From Thermogemmatispora sp. (GTDB taxonomy: Bacteria; Chloroflexota; Ktedonobacteria; Ktedonobacterales; Ktedonobacteraceae), in NCBI RefSeq assembly GCF_019683635.1, contig NZ_JADGIA010000011.1:1-48210 (forward strand): a DNA stretch of 48,210 nucleotides. The letters run 5' to 3'. Within the stretch, counting starts at the first letter, position 1, and each line of letters starts with the position of its first letter. Both the position numbers and the translations under genes were made by a program. Of the stretch, positions 8,306 to 16,718 are shown piece by piece. Under the pieces are notes generated by a model. The model was not told where the DNA came from, did not search any database, and saw only the letters and a program-made list of their open reading frames with translations.

Positions 8306-9412
8306 TTAGTATTGACTTGTACGGCGTCTCACATCGCGCTGGGGCCAGCGGACCGTGGGCAGCAGCGCGATCAGCCCTAGAGCTGTTGTCGGGAGAGCCG
8401 AGGGCAGGCTGGCAGATGGCGTGGAGGTGGGAGCATAAGGTGAGCGTGGCAACTGCTTTTCGATAAACTGGATATAGGAAGTTTTACAGACACTCGCCGG
8501 CTGGTCCGCTGTCGCTACACAGATAGCGGCGGTCAAATAGTTAGCGACGCCCAGAATATTCTTGGCTACGGGGGTGCCGGGATCAGTCAGTTGCAAGGCA
8601 ATGTCGCGCTGAGACAGCCCACTGAGGATGCCCGGGTCAAAGCTCTGGCCGCGCACAAGGTAGAGGTTGGCAATGTCCAGGAACGGGATACTGCCATCGG
8701 GATTGAGCGAGCCAATGATCTGCTGTTCCTCCACCGTTGGTCCTTCCAAAGGGTGACCCTCGCGGTCCTCTAGCTCAACCGGGGCGAAATCGAGGTAGTT
8801 GCTCTGGTAGACGCTGCCATGAAAGGTAAACGTTGCGGTATTTGGGTAGGCATCCGTGTCAGAGGAGGTTGTCTCTGGCAACTTGCTGAAGGTGCCAAAG
8901 CGGCTGAGGGCCACAACAACCGGCCAGCGCTCCGCGGCGCAGTAGGGGCAGAATTCGGCGCCCCAGTAGAAGAACTCAGGTTTGCCAGTAGGCCCGCGCA
9001 GCATTGGGCGATCAGCGATGACGCGCAGGGGACTCGACAGGTTACCAGTGCCTACTTTGGAGAACTGGCTGTCGCTGATGAGAGCCAGATTGCTCAAGAC
9101 CTGCGGGTCTGTCACAGAGCGGCTGCTGGTGGGATTTGCCGCGCTCTGGTGGCCGAGGAGGAGGAAGAGGCCAACGATAGCCCCAATCACAACGAGAGTG
9201 AGACCTACCAGCCACCAGCGGTAGGCGCGCCAGGCCGAGACACCTCGTCGTCGGCCTGCCCGCTGCGTCTGTCTGGGAGCTGCTCCTCTCGGCCTGCTCT
9301 CAGTTTGCAGACGCTTGCTGAGGGAGTTGGTAGAGGATTGGGACGCGTGCCTTTGCGAGCGCGCCTCTGAGGCGGGAGGATTTGCTTGCTTCCTGGATGT
9401 GGATGAAGACAT
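8306..9412 (-). CDS. Membrane-anchored DUF929 thioredoxin-like protein
   Basis: This 368-residue protein has a basic, Ser/Gln/Arg-rich cytoplasmic N-terminus (1-65), a single membrane helix (about 66-87) and an extracytoplasmic domain. The domain contains [11 protein letters not shown] with a C155-x2-C158 pair, as in thioredoxin-fold proteins. The following [13 protein letters not shown] stretch fits the DUF929 family, whose function is not established. A role in extracytoplasmic disulfide chemistry or in reducing exported proteins is inference from the CPYC motif and topology. The tail after about 330 is Ser/Pro/Leu-rich and poorly conserved in look. The ATG at 9412 follows GGAAGAGAG. It is convergent with the molybdenum hydroxylase gene. 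Confidence 0.8.
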   Translation of the reverse strand: MSSSTSRKQANPPASEARSQRHASQSSTNSLSKRLQTESRPRGAAPRQTQRAGRRRGVSAWRAYRWWLVGLTLVVIGAIVGLFLLLGHQSAANPTSSRSVTDPQVLSNLALISDSQFSKVGTGNLSSPLRVIADRPMLRGPTGKPEFFYWGAEFCPYCAAERWPVVVALSRFGTFSKLPETTSSDTDAYPNTATFTFHGSVYQSNYLDFAPVELEDREGHPLEGPTVEEQQIIGSLNPDGSIPFLDIANLYLVRGQSFDPGILSGLSQRDIALQLTDPGTPVAKNILGVANYLTAAICVATADQPASVCKTSYIQFIEKQLPRSPYAPTSTPSASLPSALPTTALGLIALLPTVRWPQRDVRRRTSQY

Positions 9413-9514
9413 AGTTCTCTCTTCCCTGAATACAGATTGTAGACTGTCCTTCCTTGAACAACGCTCGCTTTCGCCTGAGTGGGTGGCGCCAGCGAGATGA
9501 TTGGCGATATTCCC

Positions 9515-9523
9515 ATTATAGCA
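9515..9523 (-). promoter_or_regulatory. Extended -10 promoter for the DUF929 gene
   Basis: On the minus strand TGC-TATAAT (9515-9523) is a perfect extended -10 element about 100 bases before the start; the -35 is poor. The remainder of the 472-base gap 9413-9884 holds no gene, tRNA or clear terminator. Confidence 0.55.
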
Positions 9524-9884
9524 TGAAGGTCTGCCGTGGTGCTGCTTCTGCCAGCCGGTTGCCGCTGATAGTAAATAGCGTGAATGTGCAACGCTTTTTC
9601 AGGCGAGATCTAGAGAATCAGTGCGGAAGCCAGGATGGGGATTGACCAGCAAGATACACAAGGAACGGCCACCTCTCCCTTTTGATTTCTTCCGTCAACA
9701 CCCTGTTAATAGGAGGGTCTTGCCTAAAGTGCGTAGAGTGCTGGAGGTTCGTTAGCCCGGGTTCAAGGCTCCAGGCAATAATTTGCGTCCGTCTGGTCCT
9801 GTCCAATCTGCCTTATTCTCAATGCGCGTTCAGTCTGTTTCTGATTGAACCGAGAGGTTGGCCTCGGGAGGGAGGGAGATGGCG

Positions 9885-10901
9885 CTAGCTGGGCGCCAGC
9901 AGCTCCCACCAGGGTGTAGCGCAGCGACGCAGAACACAGGCGATCGCTTGCAGAGCGGCAACGCCCTCTTGTGCTAGCCAGCGCTCCAGGGCAGCAGCGC
10001 CCTCTCTGGCATAGAGAGCGATCCCTCCCTGCCAGAAGGCGCGGCCACAGACCACGCCACAGAAAGGTACGCCGGCCTCAGCGGTCAGCTCCAGCAGCTC
10101 GCAAACAGTGGCAGAGCTGTAGCCTCCGCTCAGATAGACAAGGGGTTTCGAAGCAGCCATTCCCACGGCGCGTAGCTGTTCAATGGCCTCTTCGCGCGAG
10201 TAGGCTGGCGTTGGTGCCTCGCAGCTCTGCAGGCCGGCGGTGTAGGTTGGTACGATGGGCCACTCTACTTTCAGAATATCGACGCCGTAGCGCGGCTGCC
10301 CAAACTCGGCTACAGTGAGGGCGACGTAGGTCGGCTTGGCATAGGCAAAATTCAGCTCGGCGTCCTCCCCAGCCAGCTCCTTACCGGCATAGACAAGCGG
10401 CTCCAGGAAGAAAGGCACTTCCAGGGCCTGGCACTCGGCTCCTATGCGTTCGACATAGGCCTGCTTGACGCGATTGATGTGTGGGCTATCGAAGGGATTA
10501 TAGTACAGCAAGACCTTCACGGCCTGAGCTCCAGCCTCTACCAGGCGCCGTACACTATAGCTGGGGATCACCTCGGGAGGTTCATAGCGGCCATTGGCGT
10601 TATAGCCAGAGCGCTCGTATGCGAGCATCACGCCCGTGCTGGGATGGCGCACTGCCAGGGCATCCAGACCATACTCGGGATCAAGCAGGACAGCGCTCGC
10701 GTAGGGAGTCAGAATCTGCGTGACCAGGCGCTTGAAGGTACGCAGGTCAGAGGCGCTGGCCAGCCCTTGCAGGCCCTGGGCCGTGGCCAGAGCCTGAGCC
10801 AGATTTGTCCGATGATCAACGGCCAGGGCTGTAATGATGCCATGCTCATCGGCACAGGCCTGGAGCAGGCTCAGCTTATTCTTCCTGGAGTTGATGCTCA
10901 T
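9885..10901 (-). CDS. LacD-type class I aldolase, last gene of the inositol cluster
   Basis: This 338-residue protein belongs to the tagatose-1,6-bisphosphate aldolase (LacD) type of class I TIM-barrel aldolases. LAVDHRTNL (26-34) corresponds to the family's AVDxRxxL motif, and K211 in YGVDILKVEWP is the expected Schiff-base lysine. The preferred start is the ATG at 10901, preceded by GGAAGAGAAG, rather than the in-frame ATG at 10961. It directly follows iolG on the same strand. By context it probably cleaves 2-deoxy-5-keto-gluconate 6-phosphate to dihydroxyacetone phosphate and malonate semialdehyde, the step usually done by the unrelated class II IolJ. Authentic tagatose bisphosphate activity is the alternative. 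Confidence 0.82.
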   Translation of the reverse strand: MSINSRKNKLSLLQACADEHGIITALAVDHRTNLAQALATAQGLQGLASASDLRTFKRLVTQILTPYASAVLLDPEYGLDALAVRHPSTGVMLAYERSGYNANGRYEPPEVIPSYSVRRLVEAGAQAVKVLLYYNPFDSPHINRVKQAYVERIGAECQALEVPFFLEPLVYAGKELAGEDAELNFAYAKPTYVALTVAEFGQPRYGVDILKVEWPIVPTYTAGLQSCEAPTPAYSREEAIEQLRAVGMAASKPLVYLSGGYSSATVCELLELTAEAGVPFCGVVCGRAFWQGGIALYAREGAAALERWLAQEGVAALQAIACVLRRCATPWWELLAPS

Positions 10902-10996
10902 CTCTTCTCTTCCATACACAGTGCTCTCTCCTCTTCTTTCTACCGAAGGCCGCTCCTTCATCCTCTTGCAGCCTTGGATTGGCAGGCGTCTGTTGT

Positions 10997-12016
10997 TCAG
11001 GCTACTTCATGTAGGGAGACTGGGCGATGTTCCCGTAAAGAGCGCTGAGCTGCCAGAGCAATGGCTACCGGGGCACGGCCATCATGGCCACTGACAGGCA
11101 CGGGCCTGTCGTCAAGGACGGCCTCGACAAAGGCTTGCAGCTCGGCAGCAAAGCTTTCAGCGTAGCGCTCCATGAAGAAATGCAGGGGAAGATCGCGCCG
11201 CACGCCGTGGCGGTCGCTGATCACCGCTGTATTGGGATAGGCATTATCGACGGCGATGCTGCCCTCACTGCCGAACAGCTCGACACGCTGATCATAACCG
11301 TAGCTAGCGCGGCGGCTATTGCTGATCGTAGCAATTGCTTCATTGGCGAAGCGCAGCATCACAGCGGCGTGGGCCACGTCCCCGGCCAGGGCGATGTCTG
11401 GCTCGTTCAGGTCATGAGCCAGGGCAAAGACTTCTTCGACTTCACTAGCAAGCAGGAAGCGGGCCATATCGAAATCGTGGATTGTCATATCGAGGAATAG
11501 CCCTCCGGAGACTCGGAGATAGGCCGCTGGAGGCGGAGCGGGATCACGGCTTGTAATGTGGAGCATCAACGGCAAACCGATCTCACCTTGCTCAACAGCC
11601 TGCCTGACGCGGCGGAAATGAACATCAAAGCGGCGATTAAAACCTGTCTGTAGCTTGACCCCTGCTTGCTCGACGGTAGCCAGTGCCCGATCGATCGTTT
11701 CCAGGTCAAGGGCCAGCGGTTTCTCGCAGAAGATATGCTTCCCGGAGCGAGCAGCTTCCTCGATGAGCTGAGCATGGGTACTTGTCGGCGAGCAAATCAG
11801 GACAGCTTCGATCTGCGGGTCTGCCAGGATCTCTCGATAATCTGAGCAGAAGCGAGGTATGCAGCACTCGCGGGCGCAGGACTCGGCGGCCTCGGCGCAG
11901 GCGTCGGCCACGGCCAACAAGCGGGCGCGTGGAAGTCGTGTTGTCAGGTGATGAGCATGGAGACGTCCGATCCGTCCCGCGCCGATCAAGCCAACGGTTA
12001 GCTGTTTACCAGTCAT
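10997..12016 (-). CDS. iolG: Inositol 2-dehydrogenase, Gfo/Idh/MocA family
   Basis: This 339-residue NAD(P)-dependent oxidoreductase is expected to oxidise myo-inositol to scyllo-inosose. The N-terminal Rossmann fold starts with VGLIGAGRIG (8-17). The family EKP motif is at 98-100 with catalytic K99. The D176-x3-H180 pair in LFLDMTIHDFD matches the catalytic Asp and His of characterised inositol dehydrogenases. The start is taken at the ATG at 12016, which has GAGAGG eight bases upstream; an ATG at 12049 has no ribosome site. It sits between the iolE-like gene and the aldolase in one minus-strand operon, which supports inositol over other polyols. Confidence 0.88.
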   Translation of the reverse strand: MTGKQLTVGLIGAGRIGRLHAHHLTTRLPRARLLAVADACAEAAESCARECCIPRFCSDYREILADPQIEAVLICSPTSTHAQLIEEAARSGKHIFCEKPLALDLETIDRALATVEQAGVKLQTGFNRRFDVHFRRVRQAVEQGEIGLPLMLHITSRDPAPPPAAYLRVSGGLFLDMTIHDFDMARFLLASEVEEVFALAHDLNEPDIALAGDVAHAAVMLRFANEAIATISNSRRASYGYDQRVELFGSEGSIAVDNAYPNTAVISDRHGVRRDLPLHFFMERYAESFAAELQAFVEAVLDDRPVPVSGHDGRAPVAIALAAQRSLREHRPVSLHEVA

Positions 12017-12135
12017 CCCGGTATCCTCTCCTATTGTCTGGCTGCTCATGGCTGGTTTCGGCTAGCAAGCCAGCAGGCGTTTCTGAACATTGGCATTTTG
12101 CTGCTTCTCTACCTTGGAGGATGGTACCAGCCGGG

Positions 12136-13086
12136 CTAGAGACCAAGCTCGCGCAAGTACTGGCGATTGCGCAAAGCACTGAGGTAGGGGCAGCCCATAC
12201 CGGGCAGCACATCCTGCTCGACGACGATCCATCCATGATAGCCATGCAGCTGAAGCCAGGTTACCACCGCAGGGAACGGAACCGCCCCCTGTCCTAACTC
12301 ACAAAAGACGCCGTGGCGCAGTGCCGTGAAGTAGTCCCACCTCTGGGCACGAGCCTCCTGGGCCACTGCTGGCGAGCAGTCTTTAAAATGGACATGCCAG
12401 ATCCGTGAATCAAAGCGACGGAGGGCCTCCTCGATTAGTCCCGGCTCGTTGCTGCCGCTGCCGTAGAGGTAGTGGCCAGTATCAAAAGCCAGGCCGATGA
12501 TATTCGGATCAGTCAACTCCAGGAAGCGAGCAATCTCTTCTGGTGTTTCCACGTAACCGGCGCAATGATGATGGAAGGCTGTGCGTAGTCCCGTGGTCTC
12601 GTAGACCATGCGCGCGATGGTCTCGCTGTTGCGTGCGAAGATGCGCCACTCGCGAGCGCCTAATCCCTGGCTGGGAGAGATGCGCCCAGCGCAGGACGTC
12701 CGGAGGGGATCACGCCCATTCTCATCGGCCAGGAGCAGCAGAGGACTCCATGTAGCTCCAATGATCTGGGAGACTGCGGCGAGCAAGTTGGCAATGCGCA
12801 GGGCCTGACTCAGGCCAGCCCGCAGCGCATTCGTCTCCTTGAGCATCACGGGGACAAAGGCCGCCACGAGTGTCAACTCGCGTTTATGCAGTTCCGCGGC
12901 CAGCTGATCTGCCGCCGTGGGCAGGTAGCCCCAGTCTCCTAACTCTGTCCCCTCATAGCCAGCGGCTCGCAGCTCATCCAGCATCTGCCCCCAAGGGATA
13001 GCCAGTCCTTGCGCCTGTGTCCCATCGAATTCCAGCGTCCCCCAGGAGCAGGGAGCATTGGCTACGCCAATCTTGTCCATCGTCAT
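12136..13086 (-). CDS. iolE: IolE-like inosose dehydratase (sugar isomerase/epimerase TIM barrel)
   Basis: This 316-residue protein has the xylose-isomerase-like TIM-barrel fold. It begins IGVANAPCSWGTLEF, the opening typical of IolE-like proteins. Metal-ligand candidates are seen in FHHHCAGYVET, FDTGHYLYG and WHVHFKDC. The expected step is dehydration of 2-keto-myo-inositol to 3D-(3,5/4)-trihydroxycyclohexane-1,2-dione, which fits its place between iolD and iolG. An inosose isomerase (IolI-type) is the main alternative. The ATG at 13086 follows AAGGTGGG; an in-frame ATG two codons later is also possible. Confidence 0.8.
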   Translation of the reverse strand: MTMDKIGVANAPCSWGTLEFDGTQAQGLAIPWGQMLDELRAAGYEGTELGDWGYLPTAADQLAAELHKRELTLVAAFVPVMLKETNALRAGLSQALRIANLLAAVSQIIGATWSPLLLLADENGRDPLRTSCAGRISPSQGLGAREWRIFARNSETIARMVYETTGLRTAFHHHCAGYVETPEEIARFLELTDPNIIGLAFDTGHYLYGSGSNEPGLIEEALRRFDSRIWHVHFKDCSPAVAQEARAQRWDYFTALRHGVFCELGQGAVPFPAVVTWLQLHGYHGWIVVEQDVLPGMGCPYLSALRNRQYLRELGL

Positions 13087-13240
13087 TTCTACCCACCTTG
13101 TAGCTAAGGATCAGCCATAGATCAGATATCTGCCTCACAGCCCACGCCTCGATGTCGCACCGCGCCTCCTTCGGCGCCTTGCCTTCCCAGTGCAGAAGGT
13201 GCGGAATCAGCAGATCAGCCGGGTATCCCGTATCCTATGA

Positions 13241-15127
13241 CTATAAGAAGTATCGCTCTTCAGCGCGCATCATCTCCCACTCACGGCGAGCAGCCTGAAC
13301 CTGGGGACTAGAGCTTACCTCAGCCACGGCCACATCCCACCAGCTTTCATAAGAAGGTACACACTCATAGCGATCGCACGGTACATAAATCACCGTTGTG
13401 CGATCCAGTGTGCGAGCAGTTTCCAGGGCGGTCACCACATCGGCGGTATCGCGGCAGCGGATCACATAAGCGCCCAGGCTGCGAGCGTTCTCCGCCAGAT
13501 CAACAGGCAGTGGCACCACCTCGGAGCGGGCCTCATCGCCGGGCAGGCTTCCATTGCGAGGATAGGCATAGCGCGTCCCAAAGCCTCCCTGGCCGAGTGA
13601 GCGGCTTAGCGAGCCAATACTCTTGAAGCCCTGGTTATCGAAGAGCACGATCACCAGCTTATAGCCTTCCTGGACCGAGGTCACGATCTCACCATTCATC
13701 ATCAGATAGGAGCCATCGCCGACCAGGACATAGACCTCCCGTTCAGGGGCGGCCATCTTTGCCCCCAGGCCACCCGCGATCTCGTAGCCCATGCAGCTAT
13801 AGCCATATTCCAGGTGGAACTGTTTTGGATGGCGTGAGCGCCAGAGCTTATGCAAATCGCCCGGCAAGCTTCCGGCGGCGCAGACCACGATTCCATCGGG
13901 AGAGCCACACTCATTGACAGCCCCAATCAGCTCGCCCTGCGAGGGAAGCGGCCCATGACGCATGCCATAGAGGCGCGAAACCTCAGCCTCCCACTCGCGA
14001 TGCAGGTCTTCGGCACACTGTCGATACTCGGGCGCCACTTGATAGCCTGCCAGCAGCGGCAGCAGCTCCTCCAGCGTCGCCCGGGCATCGCCCACCAGCG
14101 AGAGGGCCGAGTGCTTCGCCGCATCAAACTCCGATACATTGATATTGACAAAACGCACCGCTGGATGACGGAAGGCAGTCTTCGAAGCAGTCGTAAAGTC
14201 GCTATAGCGCGTCCCAATCCCGATAATCAGGTCGGCCTCGCGGGCCAGGCGATTCGCTGCGAACGTACCTGTTGCGCCGATCGCCCCCAGATTGAGAGGA
14301 TGATCAAAGCGCAGGCTGCCCTTCCCGGCCATCGTCTCGGCTACAGGAATGCCCGTCTCAGCTACCAGACGCTCTAGCAGGGGCCAGGCTTCAGCGTAGA
14401 TCACGCCGCCACCCGCGATAATCAGGGGGCGCTGGCTGGCCCGTATCCAGGCAGCGGCCTCCTCCACCTGCCGCCGGTCTGGCCGCGGACGAGGTATATG
14501 CCAGATCCGCTTACGGAAAAAAGCCTCCGGGTAAGTATAGGCTTCCGTCTGCACATCCTGGGGCAAAGCTAAGGTTACCGCTCCCGTCTCCGTCGGACTT
14601 GTCAGCACGCGCATCGCCTCTGGCAGAGCCGTCAGGAGCTGCTCCGGGCGCGTAATACGGTCCCAGTAGCGGCTCACTGGCTTAAAGCAATCATTGACTG
14701 AGATATCCTGAGTATGCTCTGACTCCAACTGCTGCAGCACCGGAGCCACATTGCGCCGAGCAAAGAAATCGCCGGGCAACAACAGAACTGGAAGCCGGTT
14801 AATGGTAGCCGTAGCCGCGCCTGTGACCATATTCGTAGCTCCCGGTCCAATCGAGGAGGTGCAGGCAAAGGTTTGCAGACGGTTCTTGACTTTTGCATAG
14901 GCGATGGCCGTATGGACCATTGCCTGCTCGTTGCGGGCCTGATAATAACGAAAATCAGGCATCTCCTGGAGGGCCTGGCCAATGCCCGCCACATTGCCAT
15001 GACCAAAGATCCCAAAGCAGCCCGCGAAAAAAGGCTGCTCTACGCCATCACGCTCTACATACTGATTGCGCAGAAAAGCAACCAGCGCTTGCGCCATTGT
15101 CATGCGTCGGCCAGTATGCTCACTCAT
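13241..15127 (-). CDS. iolD: Trihydroxycyclohexane-1,2-dione acylhydrolase
   Basis: This 628-residue thiamine-diphosphate enzyme hydrolytically opens the diketone ring to 5-deoxy-glucuronate. It has the three-domain plan of ThDP enzymes. An N-terminal pyrimidine-binding domain carries the catalytic glutamate in YYQARNEQAMVH. A central Rossmann-like domain is marked by IIAGGGVIYAEAW. A C-terminal pyrophosphate-binding domain has GDGS (470-473) followed about 25 residues later by LFDNQGF. Length and the FRYYQARNEQ context favour IolD over acetolactate synthase. The ATG at 15127 is chosen because GGAGGAG lies four bases before it; an upstream GTG at 15163 would add 12 residues without a clear site. 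Confidence 0.9.
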   Translation of the reverse strand: MSEHTGRRMTMAQALVAFLRNQYVERDGVEQPFFAGCFGIFGHGNVAGIGQALQEMPDFRYYQARNEQAMVHTAIAYAKVKNRLQTFACTSSIGPGATNMVTGAATATINRLPVLLLPGDFFARRNVAPVLQQLESEHTQDISVNDCFKPVSRYWDRITRPEQLLTALPEAMRVLTSPTETGAVTLALPQDVQTEAYTYPEAFFRKRIWHIPRPRPDRRQVEEAAAWIRASQRPLIIAGGGVIYAEAWPLLERLVAETGIPVAETMAGKGSLRFDHPLNLGAIGATGTFAANRLAREADLIIGIGTRYSDFTTASKTAFRHPAVRFVNINVSEFDAAKHSALSLVGDARATLEELLPLLAGYQVAPEYRQCAEDLHREWEAEVSRLYGMRHGPLPSQGELIGAVNECGSPDGIVVCAAGSLPGDLHKLWRSRHPKQFHLEYGYSCMGYEIAGGLGAKMAAPEREVYVLVGDGSYLMMNGEIVTSVQEGYKLVIVLFDNQGFKSIGSLSRSLGQGGFGTRYAYPRNGSLPGDEARSEVVPLPVDLAENARSLGAYVIRCRDTADVVTALETARTLDRTTVIYVPCDRYECVPSYESWWDVAVAEVSSSPQVQAARREWEMMRAEERYFL

Positions 15128-15308
15128 CGTTCTCCTCCGGGCAGTTGGCTCGCTCACAGTCAACGAACGCGCTCACGGGAGAGCGAACAGGGCAGCAGGA
15201 TCAGGCAGGAACCATCGTCCTCCTCTTTCCGCCCCTGGTTCCACTTCCGTCCTCTCTCAGCTCTGCCCATCCGCCTCTCTCCAATTCATTACAGTTCAGC
15301 TATCTCAC

Positions 15309-16355
15309 CTAGAGGCCACCGTGTTCCTCGATGAAGGCCATCACCTCAGCGTAGGTCGGCATAAAATCGGCGCAGCCATGCCGCGTCACCAGGATCGCCC
15401 CGCAGGCGTTTCCCAGGCGCGCAGCCCGATACCAATCCCAGCCCTGTAACAAGCCATAGAGCAGACCAGCGGCAAAGGCGTCGCCGGCGCCCAGAATATT
15501 GTGGACAGTCACCGGGAAGCCAGGCACCTCCAGGCAGGATGGAGCACCGTTCGCGTTCTCGGATGATACCTGGTGGATTCGCGAGCCACGGGCGCCCCGC
15601 TTTTCCACCAGGGTCCGCGGACCCCGACGCAACATCTCGCGGATCGCCTCTTCGACGTCACCACTCACGCGGGCATCTGAGATCTGAGAGTGCGCTACCT
15701 GCACCTGCCCGGCATCGCGCAGCATCGCTGCTTTGATCTCATCCTCGGTTCCGATTACCAGATCGACCAGCGGCAGCGCCGAGCGAAGCGCCACGCCGAA
15801 GGCGCGCTGATCATGCCACTGGTCGGGACGATAATCGATATCCAGGACCACCATCGTTCCCTGCTCGCGAGCCAGCTCGGCGGCATAGAGGGTGGCGCTG
15901 CGACTTGGCTCCCTGCTCAGACCGGTGCCAGTGATCAGCAAAACACGGCCTTCCCCCAGCGGCGTTGCCAGGACGTCGTCGATCGTCAGTTCAATGTCAG
16001 CACAGTGGTCGCGGTAGTAGGTGAGCGGGAAACGATCTGGTGGTTGGATTCCCAGCACCACGGCGCTGCTCCGATAGCCTGGCTTGCGCGCCACGTAACG
16101 CGTCTCTACCCCCTCGCGAGCCAGGAAACGGAGAATAAAATTTCCTACCTGATCATCGCCAACGGCGGTCAGCAGTGCCGAGCGCAACCCCAACCGTCGG
16201 GCCCCGACACAGATGTTAGTAGGGCACCCCCCAACGTAGGCAGCGAAACTTTTAATTTCCTCAAACGGCGCTCCGATATCATTGGAGTACAGGTCAAGAG
16301 AGGAGCGCCCTATGGCAACGAGGTCATAGGCTCTCTGCCGCCGTTCTAGCTCCAT
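15309..16355 (-). CDS. iolC: 5-dehydro-2-deoxygluconokinase, PfkB family
   Basis: This 348-residue ribokinase-fold sugar kinase is expected to phosphorylate 2-deoxy-5-keto-gluconate. It has the N-terminal substrate-binding motif YVGGCPTNICVGARRLG and the C-terminal PfkB signature GAGDAFAAG (about 288-296) with the catalytic Asp. AGGAGG lies seven bases before the ATG at 16355. It is the first enzyme gene after the lacI-type regulator; the 181-base gap to iolD shows no promoter or terminator. Some other lineages fuse IolC to a DUF2090 aldolase; here the aldolase is a separate LacD-type gene. Confidence 0.9.
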   Translation of the reverse strand: MELERRQRAYDLVAIGRSSLDLYSNDIGAPFEEIKSFAAYVGGCPTNICVGARRLGLRSALLTAVGDDQVGNFILRFLAREGVETRYVARKPGYRSSAVVLGIQPPDRFPLTYYRDHCADIELTIDDVLATPLGEGRVLLITGTGLSREPSRSATLYAAELAREQGTMVVLDIDYRPDQWHDQRAFGVALRSALPLVDLVIGTEDEIKAAMLRDAGQVQVAHSQISDARVSGDVEEAIREMLRRGPRTLVEKRGARGSRIHQVSSENANGAPSCLEVPGFPVTVHNILGAGDAFAAGLLYGLLQGWDWYRAARLGNACGAILVTRHGCADFMPTYAEVMAFIEEHGGL

Positions 16356-16512
16356 CGACGAGCCTCCTGTGTGATCTGACCTTCTCTGACCGAACAGACA
16401 TGCTCACACTTATTGATTGATCCCCAACAAGGAGAGCCTGACTGAACCCCACAGCACACGATTGCATTTTGGCTTGCCTCCACTCCATACCCACCGCCAC
16501 CACCTCTGATCA

Positions 16513-16552
16513 CAAGGCGCTTGCTTGATCTGTCCTGCGGACAAGCGCTTGT
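16513..16552. promoter_or_regulatory. Paired CG-centred palindromes upstream of iolC
   Basis: ACAAGCGCTTGT (16541-16552) is a perfect 12-bp palindrome of the LacI/CcpA operator type. CAAG-GCG-CTTG (16513-16523) is a related imperfect copy whose centre is about 28.5 bp away. They lie 160-195 bases before iolC in the 363-base lacI-iolC gap. No good -35/-10 pair was recognised nearby. Confidence 0.5.
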
Positions 16553-16650
16553 AAGGCCAGGTGATCGACTATTCTCTCAGCATTCCCTCTGTCCATCTGA
16601 TCTGGCCCTGGCTGGGGATGGATGCGGGTCCGCCAGACGGTCGTCCTGCC

Positions 16651-16686
16651 TGTTTGTCTGTTTGTCTGTTTGTTTGTCTGTCTGTC
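16651..16686. repeat. TGTT/TGTC tetranucleotide repeat, nine units
   Basis: Nine consecutive 4-bp units alternate TGTT and TGTC. The tract starts 33 bases past the lacI stop on the minus strand, where it reads as GACA/AACA. It adjoins a perfect 9-bp inverted repeat (CCGCCGGCC 16686-16694, GGCCGGCGG 16725-16733) that overlaps the end of the lacI gene. Confidence 0.9.
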
Positions 16687-16718
16687 CGCCGGCCTTTCAT
16701 CCTCTCGCTCACCGCAGG

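Noticed and set aside
9751..9780. A GGTTCAA stretch like a tRNA T-loop
   Set aside because: No matching 5-bp T-arm, acceptor stem or anticodon arm can be drawn around it.
13241..15127. Acetolactate synthase as an alternative for the ThDP enzyme
   Set aside because: The length, the early YYQARNEQAMVH context and the surrounding inositol genes fit IolD better; no small regulatory subunit gene is adjacent.
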